From the NCBI RefSeq assembly GCF_036516575.1, contig NZ_DATBTY010000083.1, forward strand, positions 158,865 through 222,864: 64,000 bases of DNA, read 5' to 3'. Under the pieces are notes generated by a model. It saw nothing but the letters and a program-made list of their open reading frames with translations, was not told where the DNA came from and did no database searches. The stretch's first letter is position 1. Each line of letters opens with the position of its first letter. Below, one piece after another: positions 61,205-64,000 of the stretch. The position numbers and the translations under genes were made by a program. Source of the DNA: Cerasibacillus sp036516575 (lineage in GTDB: Bacteria > Bacillota > Bacilli > Bacillales > Amphibacillaceae).

Positions 61205-63477
61205 TATTTATTAAAAAACAGATCAAACTCCCCTTCTTTATGATAGTGAAAAATGACTGCCCCATGCTCATCCGTTCGGAAAACGCGGATTTCGTTTTCT
61301 TCTAAGGTGGCCATCACTTCAGAAGCAGGATGTCCATAGCGATTCTTTCTTCCGGCTGATATGAGTGCATATGTAGGTTGAACCTGTTTAATAAATTGAC
61401 GATCTGTTGAAGAATTACTACCGTGATGAGCAACCTTTAGAACATCAATTTGCAGATTAGGATAGTGCCTTATCATTTGCCGTTCAACACTTTTTCCAAT
61501 ATCACCAGTTAGGAGCCAAGATTTATCAGCAAATACTGTATAAAGAACAAGCGAATTATCATTATCATTGCCAGCATCTTTAAAAGGGGCTAACACGGTA
61601 AATGGGTGGTTACCAATGATAATTTTATCATTGGTTTCAACACGTTGTAATTCTGTTCCTTGCTCACTCCATATTTGTTGTTGTGACATATTCACATGAT
61701 AATAGTCACTGACTATAATTTGTTTGACTGAAAAAGCCTTAACAATAAAATCAACACTCCCCATATGATCCATATCCTCATGTGATAAGATTAATGCATC
61801 GATTTGTTGTATACCTTTATAATCTAAAAATGGCTTAATGATTTGTCGAAATACACGATCATCTGGTTTAAATTCAGTAAATGAAAAAGTAGCACCAGCA
61901 TCATATAATATGACACCTTTTCTGAAAGGTAATTCAATAACTAATGCATCTCCTTGACCAATATCAAGCATTGTCACTGTTCCATACGGTGATAAATACG
62001 GGCGACAAAACATCAATGATAAAAACAACGTTAAACAAACACCGACCTGAAAAGCTTGCCTCTGCTTTTTCTGTTCGATTAACAACATAAATAAGAGAAA
62101 TAAACCATAAAACACAACCGGAAAATAACCCGGAAATTCACCACCTGTCCACGAAACATATAACTTCATATCAATACGCTCAAGTAATGCCAGCATAAAG
62201 GAGTGGATAGAATTAAATAATAATTCGAACCAATTATTTAAAAACGCTAGCGGACTGATTATGAGTAATAAAAACATAGATGGTATAACAAATAATGAAA
62301 AATAAGGAACAATAACGACATTGATGATGATTGACAGCGGATTAAATTGATAGAAGTAGATAATTTGCAGTGGAAGAATTATCATTTGCGCGACAAAACT
62401 AATCTTCAAGATTTGAAAAGGAATAGAGGTATCTTCTAGAAGCCAATTTTTTGACAAAATTAATCCGAATGTAACTAGAAAAGAAAATTGAAATCCGATA
62501 TGATATATTATTTCTGGCTCTATAAAAACAAATACGATAAAAACGATACTGATAACATCTGGCATGGCAACCTTTATGTTAAATTTTAAACATATCAAAA
62601 TAAATAAAGCCATCATACTCGCACGCCAAACAGATGGTTCACCCCCAGCTATGACCGCGTATAGTGGGAGGAAAAGGATTAAAAGTGTTTGTGCTTTCTC
62701 TTTTGTTAGTAATCCCGTTTTGACAAAAGTAAAGTATAGCATGCTAATAACTAAACCAACATGTAATCCTGATATCGCTAATATATGGGCTAGGTTCCAA
62801 CGTCTAAACAATTCGACCGTTTCCTCATCAATTAATGAATCATTACCAAAAATTAAAGCATTGAGCCATGCTGCAGTTTTTAGTCGATACGTTTCTAAAA
62901 GATAATCTTGTATGGTTTGACGGAATGAATCGAGATGACTGAATACAGACTCTCCTGAGCAATATATTTCGTCTATAGATATAGGTCGAAGTACTGTAAA
63001 TATCTGTTGTTGTGCCAAATACCTTTTATAATTAAACTGCCCTGGATTTGTTGCCTCATCAATGACAGTAGACTCCGCGTTTAATTGGCATTTGGCACCT
63101 CTAACAATATCCTTATTAATGGGGAGTGGGTTTTGATTCTTAGGAAATAGTTGTACAAGCATTTTTTCTCTTGTCTCTTCATTCATTAATTTGAATTCAA
63201 GTCGATCTTCTGTATAGGTAACAGCACCCATTATTGTTCCAGAATGTATTTGCCTTTGATTCCTTTCAGTATAATTGCTTTTAACAACAGATGCGTTATT
63301 TAAAAAGTAAAAAAAGAATAGGAAAGAAAAGAAAAACGGCATGATCGGTAATCTTTTTTTAAAAGCCACCCAAATTAACCAACCTGTAAAAACAAGAAAA
63401 AACCATGCCATGTCCATAATAACTGTAAAGAAACTGACGATAATTCCAAACGCCGGAATATGCCAATACCCTTTCAT
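61204..63477 (-). CDS. comEC: ComEC, DNA uptake channel
   Basis: The 757-residue protein has N-terminal TM helices, a DUF4131 OB-like extracytoplasmic domain (residues ~60-190), the Competence domain with ~9 helices (HILAISGLHVGL near 240) and a C-terminal metallo-beta-lactamase domain with ALILSHEDMDHMG near 575 and KVAHHGSNSST near 690. It carries single-stranded DNA across the membrane. It follows comEB closely, as in the B. subtilis comE operon. Confidence 0.95.
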   Translation of the reverse strand: MKGYWHIPAFGIIVSFFTVIMDMAWFFLVFTGWLIWVAFKKRLPIMPFFFSFLFFFYFLNNASVVKSNYTERNQRQIHSGTIMGAVTYTEDRLEFKLMNEETREKMLVQLFPKNQNPLPINKDIVRGAKCQLNAESTVIDEATNPGQFNYKRYLAQQQIFTVLRPISIDEIYCSGESVFSHLDSFRQTIQDYLLETYRLKTAAWLNALIFGNDSLIDEETVELFRRWNLAHILAISGLHVGLVISMLYFTFVKTGLLTKEKAQTLLILFLPLYAVIAGGEPSVWRASMMALFILICLKFNIKVAMPDVISIVFIVFVFIEPEIIYHIGFQFSFLVTFGLILSKNWLLEDTSIPFQILKISFVAQMIILPLQIIYFYQFNPLSIIINVVIVPYFSLFVIPSMFLLLIISPLAFLNNWFELLFNSIHSFMLALLERIDMKLYVSWTGGEFPGYFPVVFYGLFLLFMLLIEQKKQRQAFQVGVCLTLFLSLMFCRPYLSPYGTVTMLDIGQGDALVIELPFRKGVILYDAGATFSFTEFKPDDRVFRQIIKPFLDYKGIQQIDALILSHEDMDHMGSVDFIVKAFSVKQIIVSDYYHVNMSQQQIWSEQGTELQRVETNDKIIIGNHPFTVLAPFKDAGNDNDNSLVLYTVFADKSWLLTGDIGKSVERQMIRHYPNLQIDVLKVAHHGSNSSTDRQFIKQVQPTYALISAGRKNRYGHPASEVMATLEENEIRVFRTDEHGAVIFHYHKEGEFDLFFNK

Positions 63478-63487
63478 TCTTCTACAA

Positions 63488-64000
63488 CTATTTATGTGAA
63501 AATAGTTGTTTTCCTTCCTCCTTTATTTGCTTTAACTTATCTTCGGATATGTCTAATGCTTCAATAGTATCAATTAATTTAGATACATATTCTTGCATTA
63601 ATTCACGCTGTGGGTCAAATGAATATTGATTAACGGATACTTTTTCTATATGGATGTTCGCTTCTTGAAACAATTCAATCGCATAAGGATCATTGCGATA
63701 GTCTGTGGCGTAATAAACGGTATCGATCCCTGCTTGGATGATTTGTTTTGTACATTGTAAACACGGAAAATGTGTCACATATATATGTGCTCCTTCAGTA
63801 GCAACACCGAATTTTGCACATTGCAAAAGCGCATTTGCCTCAGCATGGACTGTTCTCACGCAATGGCCATCAACGACATAACACCCCTCATCTACGCAGT
63901 GTACACCGCCTGATACACTTCCGTTATATCCACCTGCAATAATTCTTTTATCGCGAACAATTGTCGCTCCAACCATTAATCTTGTACAAGTACTACGTAA
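63488..64000 (-). CDS. comEB: ComEB, dCMP deaminase-family protein (5' truncated by window edge)
   Basis: The frame is open to base 64000, so the N-terminus is outside the window and the first in-window ATG (63976) is internal (preceded by LRSTCTRL). It has the cytidine deaminase-type zinc site: HAEANALL and PCLQC, plus conserved VHCVDEGC upstream. The last ~45 residues are a charged helical tail. It is the gene before comEC, as in the competence locus, although no need for it in transformation has been established. Confidence 0.93.
   Translation of the reverse strand, partial: LRSTCTRLMVGATIVRDKRIIAGGYNGSVSGGVHCVDEGCYVVDGHCVRTVHAEANALLQCAKFGVATEGAHIYVTHFPCLQCTKQIIQAGIDTVYYATDYRNDPYAIELFQEANIHIEKVSVNQYSFDPQRELMQEYVSKLIDTIEALDISEDKLKQIKEEGKQLFSHK

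Overview
The window is a chromosomal segment of a low-GC, endospore-forming Bacillota, almost certainly a Bacillaceae member close to Oceanobacillus/Virgibacillus-type genera. The evidence is the gene order, which follows the Bacillus subtilis comG, yqg, sodA, yqf, yqe, dnaK, comE block nearly gene for gene, the sporulation genes (yqfC, yqfD, spoIIP, gpr), strong AGGAGG ribosome binding sites and frequent TTG/GTG starts. The genus is inference from protein similarity and cannot be fixed from the sequence alone. No prophage, transposase, CRISPR array or rRNA is present.

Layout. 1-2708 (+): 3' part of the comG competence pseudopilus operon (comGB partial, comGC to comGG). 2802-5000: a SufR-like cysteine-containing regulator, small membrane proteins YqgY and YqgW, the metallo-hydrolase YqgX, and a candidate C-rich small RNA. 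5044-11030: glucokinase and YqgQ, an unrecognised single-pass membrane protein, rhomboid protease GluP, 5-formyl-THF cyclo-ligase, a cysteine-poor L33, and two membrane-anchored proteins of unknown role. 11073-13950: PbpA and SodA. 14123-14686: six tRNA genes (Asn, elongator Met, His, Ile2-type CAU, Ser, Phe, in transcription order) with a truncated tRNA-Asn copy upstream. 15215-18736: Na/Pi cotransporter-type protein, NfeD-like protein and small yqfZ/yqfX/yqfT-like genes. 18759-28748: DNA repair and RNA genes (nfo, cshB, yqfO, trmK), cccA, the macromolecular synthesis genes dnaG-sigA, and yqfL-ccpN. 29104-34269: glyQS under a T-box, recO, yqzL, era. 34417-43827: dgkA, ybeY, pgpH, phoH, yqfD, yqfC, the envelope-stress operon yqeZ-floA-yqfB behind an ECF (sigma-W type) promoter, yqeY, rpsU. 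44099-54523: deoC, mtaB, rsmE, prmA, the hrcA-grpE-dnaK-dnaJ heat-shock operon with CIRCE, hemW. 54611-64000: lepA, yqxA, spoIIP, gpr, rpsT, holA, yqzM, comEC and comEB (cut by the right edge).

Functional themes: natural transformation (comG at one end, comEC/comEB at the other), translation and ribosome biogenesis (era, ybeY, rsmE, prmA, mtaB, trmK, lepA, glyQS, tRNAs, S20, S21, L33), protein quality control, sporulation, and envelope maintenance. Several genes found beside these in B. subtilis (ispG, ispH, zur, cdd) are absent here.

I did not find a convincing new multi-gene system. The most noteworthy non-textbook signals are the small-RNA candidate at about 3932-4013, the cysteine-motif regulator, a family of hairpin-rich dispersed repeats, a tRNA-Asn fragment duplicated across an insert, a 53-bp tandem repeat, and two genes (gluP, prmA) whose conserved N-termini can only be reached from ATT start codons.
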